Below are positions 1 through 6,520 of a stretch of DNA of 8,015 bases, piece by piece. The position numbers and the translations under genes are program-made. The DNA comes from JANDLT01 sp041743485. Its GTDB lineage: Bacteria > Acidobacteriota > Blastocatellia > Pyrinomonadales > Pyrinomonadaceae. The DNA lies in assembly GCA_041743485.1 (NCBI GenBank), contig JBGTMR010000117.1, positions 1 to 8,015 on the forward strand, in the 5' to 3' direction. Below the pieces are notes generated by a model. The model saw only the letters and a list, made by a program, of their open reading frames with translations, had not been told where the DNA came from and did no database searches. Positions within the stretch are counted from its first letter, which is position 1. Each line of letters begins with the position of its first letter.

Positions 1-1
1 A

Positions 2-559
2 GCAGCGATTGAAGCGATGCGTGGTGCGAATCTCGAAGTCGTGATGATGACGGGCGACAACCGCAGAACGGCGGAAGCGGTCGCTCGACAAGTCGGAATT
101 GACCGTGTGCTGGCGGACGTTTTGCCGGAAGGTAAAGCGGATGAAATCAAACGATTGCAGAGCGAAAAGAGAATCGTCGGGATGGTCGGCGACGGCATCA
201 ACGACGCTCCGGCTCTGGCGCAAGCCGATGTCGGCATTGCGATTGGCACGGGAACCGACGTGGCGATTGAAGCTTCCGACATTACGCTGATACGCGGCGA
301 TTTGCGCGGCGTCGTGACGGCGATTGCCTTATCGAAAGCGACTATCCGCACGGTCAAACAAAATCTTTTCTGGGCGTTCATCTACAACATCATCGGTATC
401 CCAATCGCCGCCGGGCTTCTCTATCCCGTCACGGGTTGGCTCTTATCGCCCGTCATCGCAAGCGCGGCGATGTCATTTTCAAGCGTCTCGGTCGTGGCAA
501 ACAGCTTGCGCTTGCGCCGCTTTCACGCGAACGACGGTAACGCACAAGGAGGCGCATGA
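2..559 (+). CDS. copA: Cu(I)-translocating P-type ATPase, C-terminal part (starts before window)
   Basis: The reading frame is already open at base 2, so only the last 185 residues are visible. They cover the end of the P domain and the final membrane pair of a P1B-type ATPase, which pumps metal out of the cytosol using ATP. Visible motifs are TGDN (fragment residues 17-20), the hinge GDGINDAPAL (nt 188-217) and the following VGIAIGTGTDVAIEASD. Two membrane segments come next. The first holds YN in FIYNIIG (nt 383-388) and the second holds MSFSS (nt 470-484). YN plus MxxSS is the established signature of the Cu(I)/Ag(I) class (P1B-1), so copper export is well supported. The gene ends in TGA overlapping the start region of the cupredoxin gene, which indicates a joint operon. 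The metal-binding N-terminus and the CPC motif lie outside the window. The symbol is given by class; copB- or silP-type naming is not excluded. Confidence 0.95.
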   Translation, partial: AAIEAMRGANLEVVMMTGDNRRTAEAVARQVGIDRVLADVLPEGKADEIKRLQSEKRIVGMVGDGINDAPALAQADVGIAIGTGTDVAIEASDITLIRGDLRGVVTAIALSKATIRTVKQNLFWAFIYNIIGIPIAAGLLYPVTGWLLSPVIASAAMSFSSVSVVANSLRLRRFHANDGNAQGGA

Positions 560-939
560 TGGATACAACGGAAATTATCGTTGTCGTCGGTGGCATCGTG
601 GCAATAGGTTTCGTGCTCTGGTACTTCTTCGGCGAACGCGAGTCGGTCGCAGCAAGTGTCGGCGCGTCGGGCGTGCAGGAAATCAAGGTGACGGTCAAAG
701 GCGGCTACTCGCCGGATACAATCGTTGTCAAAGAAGGTCAACCGGTCAAGCTCGATTTTTATCGTGATGAAACAGCTTCATGCAGCGAGCAAGTTATCTT
801 CGGCGACTTCGGTATCGCACGCGACTTGCCCGCGTTTAAGACCACGCCGATTGAGTTCACGCCAAGCAAAGCGGGCGAGTACACATTCACGTGCGGCATG
901 AACATGATGCGCGGCAAGCTGATCGTCACGCCGAACTGA
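559..939 (+). CDS. Membrane-anchored cupredoxin-domain protein
   Basis: A 126-residue protein with an N-terminal hydrophobic segment (about residues 5-25), a short linker, and a beta-rich cupredoxin-like domain (about 40-126) expected to face the periplasm or cell exterior. Candidate copper ligands are Cys75 (ETASCSE) and the C-terminal Cys112-Gly-Met114 with Met116/117 (TCGMNMM). This Cys/Met set replaces the His-rich set of plastocyanin and is common in small cupredoxins found beside copper ATPases. Two adjacent ATGs exist, at 556 and 559. AAGGAGG at 546-552 sits 3 nt from the first and 6 nt from the second, so 559 is preferred. Either choice overlaps the ATPase stop, indicating translational coupling. 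The likely role is binding or passing on copper exported by the neighbouring pump; this is inferred from context. Confidence 0.88.
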   Translation: MDTTEIIVVVGGIVAIGFVLWYFFGERESVAASVGASGVQEIKVTVKGGYSPDTIVVKEGQPVKLDFYRDETASCSEQVIFGDFGIARDLPAFKTTPIEFTPSKAGEYTFTCGMNMMRGKLIVTPN

Positions 940-1069
940 TGAGCCGGTCACGGAGTGTCACAAACGAGAGTTGCACCTCGACTGTCGATGTTTTGGAAGC
1001 GACGGAGCGTTACGGGTGAAGTTCGTATAAAAATTGTCCGAACCGAAAGCTCGGATGGGAAGAGCAGTT

Positions 1070-2191
1070 ATGAAAACAGAAAGCGAAAACGGTATCGTCA
1101 TTGTGACAGGTTCCAACGGAAGAATCGGCGATGCCGTGATGCGGCGATTCGCCGGACGCTTCGGCGATGTCGTCGGCTTCGACCGCAAAGCACCCAGCCC
1201 GCCGCCGCCCGGCTGCACCTACATTCCCGTCGAAATCACGTCGGACGAGAGCGTTCGTGAGGGTTTGCGCGTCGTCCGTGAACACCACGGCGCGCGTGTC
1301 TCTTCTGTGATTCATCTCGCCGCCTATTACGACTTCTTCGGTGAGCCGAGCGCGAAGTACGACGAGATTACGGTGCAAGGTACGGGACGCTTGCTGCGGG
1401 GATTGCGCGATGCCCGATTGCAAGTCGAGCAGTTTGTGTTCTCAAGCACGATGCTCGTCCATCGCCCGGCTGAACCGGGGCAGTTCATCAACGAAGAATG
1501 GACGCTTGAGCCGACATGGGCATACCCGGAATCTAAAGTTCGCACCGAGCAGATTATCCGCGACGAGCGCGGTGACATCCCGGCGGTGCTGCTCCGTATC
1601 TCCGGTGTATATGACGATCTTTGCCATTCAATTCCGCTCGCGAACCAGATTAAGCGCATCTACGAGCGACAGTTGACGAGCCGCATCTATTCCGGCAGCA
1701 CCTCGCACGGGCAATCGTTCATGCATCTGGACGACCTCGTGGAAGCCGTCGCGCTCGTGGTCGAGCGGCGCGCCGCATTGCCGCCCGAAGTACCGATCTT
1801 GATTGGCGAGCCGGAGCCGCTTAGCTACGACGAACTCCAGCACACGTTTGCACGCCTAATCCACGGCGAGGAATGGGAAACTCTCGAAGTGCCGAGTCAA
1901 CTCACGCCGCTGGCGGAGGCAGGTGCGTGGGTGCTTGAGAAGTTGCCCGGTGCCGACCCGTTCATCAAACCGTGGATGATCGAACGCGCGAACGATCATT
2001 ACGCGCTCGACATCACGCGCGCCCGCACGTTGCTCGGCTGGCAGCCGCAGCGTAGTTTGCGTCAGACGATCCCGGAGATGATTGCCGCGCTCAAAGCCGA
2101 CCCGCTCGGCTTCTACCGTGAGAACGATCTGGATCCGCCCGCGTGGCTTAAGGAGCAAGCAGCGCAGGAGAATGCCGGAGGCGCGACATGA
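1070..2191 (+). CDS. Extended-SDR NAD(P)-dependent epimerase/dehydratase family protein
   Basis: A 373-residue Rossmann-fold oxidoreductase of the extended short-chain dehydrogenase family. The N-terminal nucleotide-binding motif TGSNGRIG is at residues 13-20 and HLAAYYDFFG follows the fourth strand. A serine-rich stretch FSSTM (Ser125/126) and the catalytic pair Tyr152-x3-Lys156 (YPESK) complete the active site. The substrate cannot be read from sequence; sugars are only the commonest class. The C-terminus carries an extra tail (GFYRENDLDPPAWL). ATG 1070 is preferred because GGAAGAG precedes it at a good distance. A TTG at 1034 would add 12 residues (371 codons becoming 385) without a clear ribosome site. 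The stop overlaps the next start as ATGA (2188-2191), so the gene is probably co-translated with the membrane VKOR-like protein. I recall this pairing from other genomes, which hints that the enzyme works with that protein. Confidence 0.9.
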   Translation: MKTESENGIVIVTGSNGRIGDAVMRRFAGRFGDVVGFDRKAPSPPPPGCTYIPVEITSDESVREGLRVVREHHGARVSSVIHLAAYYDFFGEPSAKYDEITVQGTGRLLRGLRDARLQVEQFVFSSTMLVHRPAEPGQFINEEWTLEPTWAYPESKVRTEQIIRDERGDIPAVLLRISGVYDDLCHSIPLANQIKRIYERQLTSRIYSGSTSHGQSFMHLDDLVEAVALVVERRAALPPEVPILIGEPEPLSYDELQHTFARLIHGEEWETLEVPSQLTPLAEAGAWVLEKLPGADPFIKPWMIERANDHYALDITRARTLLGWQPQRSLRQTIPEMIAALKADPLGFYRENDLDPPAWLKEQAAQENAGGAT

Positions 2192-3774
2192 AATCGGAGC
2201 ACGACCATCACGCGGCGGAGAAGCACGATGACGCCACCACGCCGGATACGAAGAAGCCGGAAGCCGGAATGCCCGCCGCACATAACATGGCAGGACATGA
2301 TATGGCAGGGCACAACATGAACATGCCCGCTCAAGACGGTGGCGCAGTTGAGGCGATGACGGGCGAAGCGGCAGGGCAGATGAAGGGTGACGCGCACGCC
2401 GGAATGAAGCACGATGAACATGCTGGAATGACGCACGGAGGGGTGGCGGGGATGTCTGGCGGCGACCACGCTCAGGCGATGTACCGCGACTCGCTCTGGG
2501 CTTCGTTCGTCAATCTGCTTTTAGGGATTTGGTTGATAACCAGCCCGCCGACGCTCGGTTACGAGGGCAACCTCGCCTTGAGCGATTACGTGAGCGGCGC
2601 GTTGATAATCGTATTGTCCGTGCTCGCCTTCGTTCCGCGCCTGAACACTTACGCTCGCTGGGCTGTTTGTTTCGTCGGCGTCTGGCTGCTCTTCGCGCCG
2701 CTGGTTTTTTGGACGCCTTCCGCCGCCGCATACATGAATGACAGTCTCGTCGGCGCGCTCGTTATTGCTTTCGCCATTCTCGTCACGATGATGCCGGGCA
2801 TGGACATGTCGGTGATGATGACGGGACCCGACATTCCGCCCGGCTGGTCATACAACCCTTCGACGTGGTTGCAACGCGCTCCGATAATTCTGCTCGCGGG
2901 CGTAGGGTTTTTCGCGTCGCGTTACATGGCGGCGTATCAACTCGGTCACATCAGTGATGTTTGGGATCCGTTCTTCGGCGACGGCACGCGAAGGGTGCTT
3001 AGTTCGGACGTATCGAAGATGTTTCCGATTTCAGATGCCGGACTCGGAGCCGTCGCTTATCTGATAGAAATACTGATGGGCTTCATGGGCGACCGTGCGC
3101 GCTGGCGGACGATGCCGTGGATGGTGACATTCTTCGGCATCCTCGTCATCCCGATGGGCGTGACCTCTATCGTACTCGTCATCCTGCAACCCTTGTCGGT
3201 CGGCGCGTGGTGCTTCCTGTGTCTGCTCGCCGCGCTCGCAATGCTGGCGATGGTGCCCGCCACGCTCGACGAAGTGGTGGCGATGTTTCAGTTCCTCGTC
3301 CAAGCGCGACGCGAAGGCAAACCCTTGTGGCGCACGTTCTGGCTCGGCGCAGTCATCGAGGGCGGGAAGCAGGACACGAGACTCACGCCCTTCGACTGGT
3401 CACGCCCGCAAGAGATGCTCGCCGCGTGGCTCGTGAGCAACTGGCATCTGTTGTTGAGCGCGGGGCTAGGCGCGTGGCTGATGTTCGCGCCCGACTATTT
3501 CGGCACGAGCGGCGGAGCGTCGTACAGCGACCGTCTAGTCGGCGCGCTCATCGTGACGTTCGCCTTGATCGCCGTCGCGGAAGTCGCGCGCGCCGTGCGC
3601 TTCCTCAACATTCTCTTCGGCGTGTGGCTGCTCATCGCGCCGTGGGTGCTTTCGGGATTCGTCGCGGGCGCGCAGTGGAACGATATCTTGGCTGGCATCG
3701 CGCTGATTGCTCTGAGCATCCCGCGCAATCGTATTAGTGGACGCTACGGAAACTGGCAGCCGTACATCAGGTGA
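2188..3774 (+). CDS. His/Met-rich SPW-repeat / VKOR-like membrane protein
   Basis: A 528-residue multi-pass membrane protein with a modular layout. Residues 1-100 are hydrophilic and full of His and Met (HNMAGHDMAGHNMNMP near 32-47, then HAGMKHDEHAGMTH), typical of copper-binding tails. Residues about 101-200 and 418-512 hold SPW-type half-repeats: IWLITSPP, VWLLFAPLVFW, AWLMFAPDYF and VWLLIAPWVLSG. Between them, about 230-357, is a vitamin K epoxide reductase-like bundle with WDPFFG (259-264), SDVSKMFPISDAGLGA (273-288) and the redox motif WCFLC (Cys342, Cys345). VKOR proteins recycle disulfide-forming partners through quinones. Only one other cysteine exists (Cys161, in an SPW helix), so the usual second cysteine pair of the loop is absent. 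It starts within the epimerase stop (ATGA overlap). The metal-binding tail and the upstream copper genes suggest an envelope redox or metal role; this is inference. Confidence 0.88.
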   Translation: MKSEHDHHAAEKHDDATTPDTKKPEAGMPAAHNMAGHDMAGHNMNMPAQDGGAVEAMTGEAAGQMKGDAHAGMKHDEHAGMTHGGVAGMSGGDHAQAMYRDSLWASFVNLLLGIWLITSPPTLGYEGNLALSDYVSGALIIVLSVLAFVPRLNTYARWAVCFVGVWLLFAPLVFWTPSAAAYMNDSLVGALVIAFAILVTMMPGMDMSVMMTGPDIPPGWSYNPSTWLQRAPIILLAGVGFFASRYMAAYQLGHISDVWDPFFGDGTRRVLSSDVSKMFPISDAGLGAVAYLIEILMGFMGDRARWRTMPWMVTFFGILVIPMGVTSIVLVILQPLSVGAWCFLCLLAALAMLAMVPATLDEVVAMFQFLVQARREGKPLWRTFWLGAVIEGGKQDTRLTPFDWSRPQEMLAAWLVSNWHLLLSAGLGAWLMFAPDYFGTSGGASYSDRLVGALIVTFALIAVAEVARAVRFLNILFGVWLLIAPWVLSGFVAGAQWNDILAGIALIALSIPRNRISGRYGNWQPYIR

Positions 3775-3808
3775 AATCTGAACAGAAGGGAAAATCCGAT
3801 GCGCTTCT

Positions 3809-3955
3809 ATGGAGCGCAAGATTCGTCCAGTCGGCGAAGCGTACAAGCAACTCGTGAGTCAGTGGCGCGACATCCTGCCGCTGGAGAGTATTTGCCTGAT
3901 GAACATGAATCACGAATCCGCGCGATGTGGAGTTAATGCACAATCGCTTGAATAG
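3809..3955 (+). CDS. Possible small ORF or gene remnant, 48 codons
   Basis: An ATG-started frame encoding about 48 residues (MERKIRPVGEAYKQLVSQWR... ending QSLE). Its first 26 codons show G/C-rich third positions like the neighbouring genes and a natural-looking amino-acid mix, while the second half looks less protein-like. No convincing ribosome site precedes ATG 3809. A competing frame from ATG 3799 (45 codons, stop at 3936) has GAAGGG 8 nt upstream but poorer codon use. A short hairpin (GCGCT/AGCGC, 3801-3805 and 3813-3817) overlaps both starts. I do not recognise a family. It may be the remains of a gene truncated between the VKOR-like gene and the next small gene, or simply intergenic sequence. 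Confidence 0.22.
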   Translation: MERKIRPVGEAYKQLVSQWRDILPLESICLMNMNHESARCGVNAQSLE

Positions 3956-3990
3956 TGTTCACCCGTGATTCTTGAAAAGGAGGACGTGCG

Positions 3991-4182
3991 ATGAAAGCAG
4001 ATACGGACGTTCCGGCGCGAGTGAGTGCCGACGCGAGCGCGGGCGAAATGGATGAGAAGGAGATAGACCAAAATCTGGAAGACACTTTCCCGGCGAGTGA
4101 TCCTCCGGCATGGACGCTCGGCTCGGATCACCGCTCCCGTGCGGAACAGAAACCTGCGAGCGACGCTGGGGAAGACAATTGA
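3991..4182 (+). CDS. Small acidic FPASDPP-motif protein
   Basis: A 63-residue soluble protein with no cysteine and no membrane segment. The start is well fixed: AAAGGAGGA at 3976-3984 lies 6 nt before the ATG. Residues 20-45 hold an acidic helix-like stretch (EMDEKEIDQNLEDT) running into FPASDPPAWTLGSDH, followed by a hydrophilic tail. Short proteins built around (D/E)xFPASDPP are widespread in soil bacteria and, as far as I know, have no assigned function; the motif assignment is from memory. The strong ribosome site suggests high expression. It lies alone between the VKOR-like gene (216 bp upstream) and the cysteine-rich CBS gene (85 bp downstream), on the same strand as both. Confidence 0.82.
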   Translation: MKADTDVPARVSADASAGEMDEKEIDQNLEDTFPASDPPAWTLGSDHRSRAEQKPASDAGEDN

Positions 4183-4212
4183 CGAGCAATGTGCGGACGC
4201 GACGCGCGACAG

Positions 4213-4239
4213 AAGTTTTTAGGGCGCAATCTAAAACTT
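4213..4239 (+). promoter_or_regulatory. Dyad upstream of the Cys-rich CBS gene (candidate operator or leader hairpin)
   Basis: AAGTTTT (4213-4219) and AAAACTT (4233-4239) form a perfect 7-bp inverted repeat around 13 nt, 28 bp before the start codon of the cysteine-rich CBS gene. The AT-rich arms in a GC-rich region suit a dimeric repressor site, for example an ArsR- or MerR-type metal sensor, or a weak leader hairpin. No regulator gene is in the window and no clear -35/-10 pair was identified beside it, so the function is a guess. Confidence 0.3.
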
Positions 4240-4267
4240 AACCGAAACTCCAGAAGAGGAAACTTAC

Positions 4268-4657
4268 ATGAGTTGTTGTAGTGATGTAATGGAACCGGTC
4301 AAAGCGTCGTCGTGCTGCACGCCGCAAGACAAGGCGGCGCGTGCTGCACAGGTGATGCGCGACGCAGAGTGCTGCTGTGCGCCGGTAGTCGAGGACGAAC
4401 AGAGCCTCCGACTTGTCGGCGTCGTGACCGAGCGCGATGTGTGTTGCGGCGTTGCGGCTGATGATCGGCGGGCTTCAGAAGTTCCGGTGACGGAGATTAT
4501 GAAACCGGCGTCCGCCTGTTGCGGCGTGGATGAACCACTAGCGGAAGCGCGGCGCAAGATGGAAGAACAGAAGGCGGCGAGCCTGCCCGTTATTGATAAC
4601 GCGGGCTGCTGTTGCGGGACAATCAGCGTGCATCGTCTTAGTAACCTTTGGTGCTAG
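4268..4657 (+). CDS. Cysteine-cluster CBS-domain protein, 3' end altered by insertion
   Basis: A 129-residue protein with the layout of a tandem CBS pair. CBS1 spans about residues 5-63 (SDVMEP, APVVEDE, LVGVVTERD) and CBS2 about 73-124 (VTEIMKP, SLPVIDN, GTIS). CBS pairs normally bind adenine nucleotides. CBS1 keeps the T-x-x-D element (Thr54-Asp57); CBS2 has Arg123 where the Asp is expected. The remarkable feature is cysteine clusters at 3-4, 16-17, 35-37, 59-60, 84-85 and 114-116, 14 in all, replacing residues that are usually aliphatic or small. These could form a thiol metal site, a zinc or copper cluster, or a redox switch; this is inference. AGAGGA (4255-4260) supports the start. The last five codons come from the inserted MITE-like element, so the native C-terminus (probably one strand/helix) is lost and the gene may be damaged. 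Confidence 0.85.
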   Translation: MSCCSDVMEPVKASSCCTPQDKAARAAQVMRDAECCCAPVVEDEQSLRLVGVVTERDVCCGVAADDRRASEVPVTEIMKPASACCGVDEPLAEARRKMEEQKAASLPVIDNAGCCCGTISVHRLSNLWC

Positions 4658-4775
4658 TTCGCTAAGTTGTTGAAATCAAAGGACTGGTTTTTGGGAAATT
4701 CTGCATAGTCGAAAATCTCGTTGCGCTAAGTCGTTTATTTTCAACAATCGACTCTCGCTAACTAGCACCAAAGGT
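4644..4775. mobile_element. 132-bp MITE-like element with TA flanks
   Basis: ACCTTTGGTGCTAGTT (4644-4659) and its exact reverse complement (4760-4775) form 16-bp perfect terminal inverted repeats. Both ends are flanked by TA (4642-4643 and 4776-4777), as expected for TA target duplication by the IS630/Tc1-mariner group. A subterminal inverted pair TTGTTGAAA (4667-4675) / TTTCAACAA (4739-4747) adds to the symmetry, and CGCTAAGT occurs twice (4660-4667, 4724-4731). The interior is AT-rich and has no usable ORF, so it would need a transposase supplied in trans. It sits at the junction of two truncated genes. The family assignment is inferred from the TA flanks only. Confidence 0.8.
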
Positions 4776-4777
4776 TA

Positions 4778-5110
4778 TATACCCGTCCGCTCGGACACCG
4801 CTTGGAGATCGTCCCCGAGGCTGACCCTTACACGCTTCCGTCCGGCGAGCCGCTGCCCGTTCGGCTCCTCTTCGACGGCAAGCCTTTAGCAAACGCACGC
4901 ATCGTCGTCGGTTCAACTGACGCGCGGACAGCAACACAGTCGAATCTTCCCGGCGTGCGGACGGACGTGCAGGGACGTGCGCGCCTGCAACTCGGCAGAG
5001 TGGGCGGCACGCACTACGTCCACGCCTTGCACATGATCCCGGCTGCGGGCAGAACCGATGTCGAATGGGAAAGTTTCTGGGCGACTCTCACTTTCGTGGC
5101 GCGACGATAA
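4778..5110 (+). pseudogene. DUF4198-type protein, N-terminally truncated
   Basis: A coding-like frame starts directly at the right edge of the MITE-like element (YTRPLGHRLEIVPEADPY) and ends at TAA 5108-5110, giving about 110 residues. It has the features of the C-terminal half of DUF4198-type secreted proteins: an EIVPEADPY segment, a LPVRLLFDGKPLANARIVV beta region, TDVQGRARLQL, and a terminal VEWESFWATLTF. Such proteins are full-length at about 230-280 residues with a signal peptide and are often linked to metal uptake or resistance loci (from memory). Here the signal peptide and the first half are missing. TTG 4802 could initiate a 102-residue product but has no convincing ribosome site. 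The fragment is most simply a decayed gene, beheaded by the rearrangement that left the element here. Confidence 0.72.
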
Positions 5111-5220
5111 AGCCGACGACATGAAGCACGCAATACGGTTTGGAGATTACGGCGACAAAATTGTTCACTTGATGAGGCTGAAGATTCCTGTACATGCTAC
5201 CCAATCGCCCGGAGAGTTGT

Positions 5221-5880
5221 ATGCGTGAAGATCAAGATGGGTACACTCCGGCACTTGGGTTTGCGTGGCTCAACTCGTTGTACGATCCGGTCGTGCGTAT
5301 GACGACGAGGGAAGCGACGTTCAAAGCAGAGTTGCTCGCACAAGCCGGAATCGAAACTAACCATCGCGTGCTGGACTTGGGCTGTGGCACAGGAACTTTA
5401 AGCATTGCCGTCAAGCAAAAACACCCGCACGCCGAGGTCTATGGTCTCGACGCCGACCGTGACATCTTGAATAGGGCTGAGTACAAAGCAGCGCGGAAGA
5501 AAGTCGCAATCAGTTTCGACTGTGGTAGGTCAACCGCTCTGCCCTATCCAGACAAATCGTTCGACCGGGTTCTCACAAGTCTGTTCTTCCACCACCTGAC
5601 GGGCGACGACAAACGGCGGACGTTTGCTGAGGTGCGGCGCGTGCTAAAGCCGAACGGCGAACTTCACATCGCGGATTGGGGCAGGGCGCAAAACATATTA
5701 ATGCGTGGGGCGTTCCTCTCCGTGCAACTGCTCGATGGGTTCGCAACGACTGCGGACAGCGTTGCTGGGCGACTCGCGAAGATGCTCGAAGAAACTGGGT
5801 TCGATGCGGTCGAAGAAACGACGCGGTACGCCACTCCGCTCGGCACGATGGCGTTGTACCGTGCGAAGAAATCGGCGTGA
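5221..5880 (+). CDS. Class I SAM-dependent methyltransferase
   Basis: A 219-residue soluble enzyme with the Rossmann-like methyltransferase fold. Motif I is LDLGCGTGTL (residues 51-60), which binds S-adenosylmethionine. VYGLDAD supplies the acidic residue for the SAM ribose. FDRVLTSLFFHHL and the post-motif RRVLKPNGELHIADWG match the UbiE/Methyltransf_11 type. The N-terminus (ALGFAWLNSLYDPVVRMTTRE) is a family-specific lead-in. Substrate is unknown; the lack of extra cysteines argues against an ArsM-type arsenite methyltransferase. Start 5221 is chosen because GGAG (5211-5214) lies 6 nt before it. The upstream in-frame ATG 5194 has no ribosome site at a workable distance. The gene is apparently intact and stands 110 bp downstream of the DUF4198 remnant. 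Confidence 0.88.
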   Translation: MREDQDGYTPALGFAWLNSLYDPVVRMTTREATFKAELLAQAGIETNHRVLDLGCGTGTLSIAVKQKHPHAEVYGLDADRDILNRAEYKAARKKVAISFDCGRSTALPYPDKSFDRVLTSLFFHHLTGDDKRRTFAEVRRVLKPNGELHIADWGRAQNILMRGAFLSVQLLDGFATTADSVAGRLAKMLEETGFDAVEETTRYATPLGTMALYRAKKSA

Positions 5881-5901
5881 GATGGGAACTTCGATGCCCG
5901 C

Positions 5902-6351
5902 TTACAACAATGGTCTGCCGCGCGCGATTTTACGCAAGACCGTGTGATCTTTGATCTGTGCGGAAGCGAGGAGGTTTATCTCCGCAACGATCTGGTCTTC
6001 GCGCGACGCCGTGAGACAGGCTTGCAGGAACGAACCGAATTTGCGCTTATTCTCCTCGCTCTCGTAGATGTCGGGAATACGCATTTTCGGCTTCCAGTAG
6101 AAAGCGTGAGCCGCGCCCTCGAACACCTGCTTCTGCTCGGTGATTGCGGTCATCACAACTTCGAGTTGCGACCCCTTGAAGTCATTGCCGAACGTGCCCG
6201 CCGTAATCGCGTCAACCGTATCGCGCACTCCGCGCCGGATCGAGCGGAACGCCTTCATGCGCTCCTCGCCGCCAACGAACCATGTGTTGTACACAGACTC
6301 AGAATCATGCTTGTAGCTATTAATCAATTCGACAAGCGAGGTCGTCTCCAT
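5902..6351 (-). pseudogene. Conserved hypothetical protein, probably 3'-truncated
   Basis: A minus-strand frame of 149 residues. Start ATG 6351 is preferred because an AGAGAG ribosome site sits about 7 nt upstream; TTG 6369 would add six residues. The sequence is soluble and natural-looking (YNTWFVGGEERMKAFRSIRR, EVVMTAITEQKQVFEGAAH, MRIPDIYESEENKRKFGSFL). I remember relatives that continue after the AxxIK position with a GLGPAVANILYFLHPT-like helix-hairpin segment and many more residues. Here the frame instead changes to DHTVLRKIARGRPLL and stops. This suggests loss of the C-terminal half at about 5948. The family memory is unverified and the function unknown. It converges with the methyltransferase gene, with 21 bp between the two stop codons. 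Confidence 0.6.
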
Positions 6352-6447
6352 CGGCAATCTCTCTTTCAAAAACGACGTATGTTAAACCCGAAGGAAATAG
6401 GTTGATGGAACTGGATAATACTATCGGTAAAGCGGGTGCGGTTGTAT

Positions 6448-6465
6448 TGCAATAATTCCATTGCA
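6448..6465 (+). promoter_or_regulatory. Dyad TGCAAT-N6-ATTGCA
   Basis: A perfect 6-bp inverted repeat (6448-6453 and 6460-6465) with a 6-nt spacer. It lies about 190 bp upstream of the predicted sigma-54 transcription start and about 100 bp upstream of the minus-strand gene's start, so it could serve either gene. The regulator is unknown. Confidence 0.3.
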
Positions 6466-6520
6466 CAAATTAAGAATTGTTACCAACCATGTTAAACCGC
6501 CTCCATCATGACACTTATAC

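Noticed and set aside
955..1260. A 101-codon + strand frame beginning MSQTRVAPRLSMFWKRR.
   Set aside because: It runs in a different frame into the well-supported epimerase gene, becomes extremely Arg-rich there, and has no ribosome site.
3117..3737. A 206-codon Arg-rich + strand frame inside the SPW/VKOR gene.
   Set aside because: It is an Arg/Ala-rich shadow typical of GC-rich coding DNA; the membrane protein in the other frame is clearly real.
5121..5228. A 35-codon + strand ORF (MKHAIRFGDYGDKIV...) overlapping the methyltransferase start by 8 nt.
   Set aside because: It has no ribosome site and no recognisable family. A coupling leader peptide is possible but unsupported.
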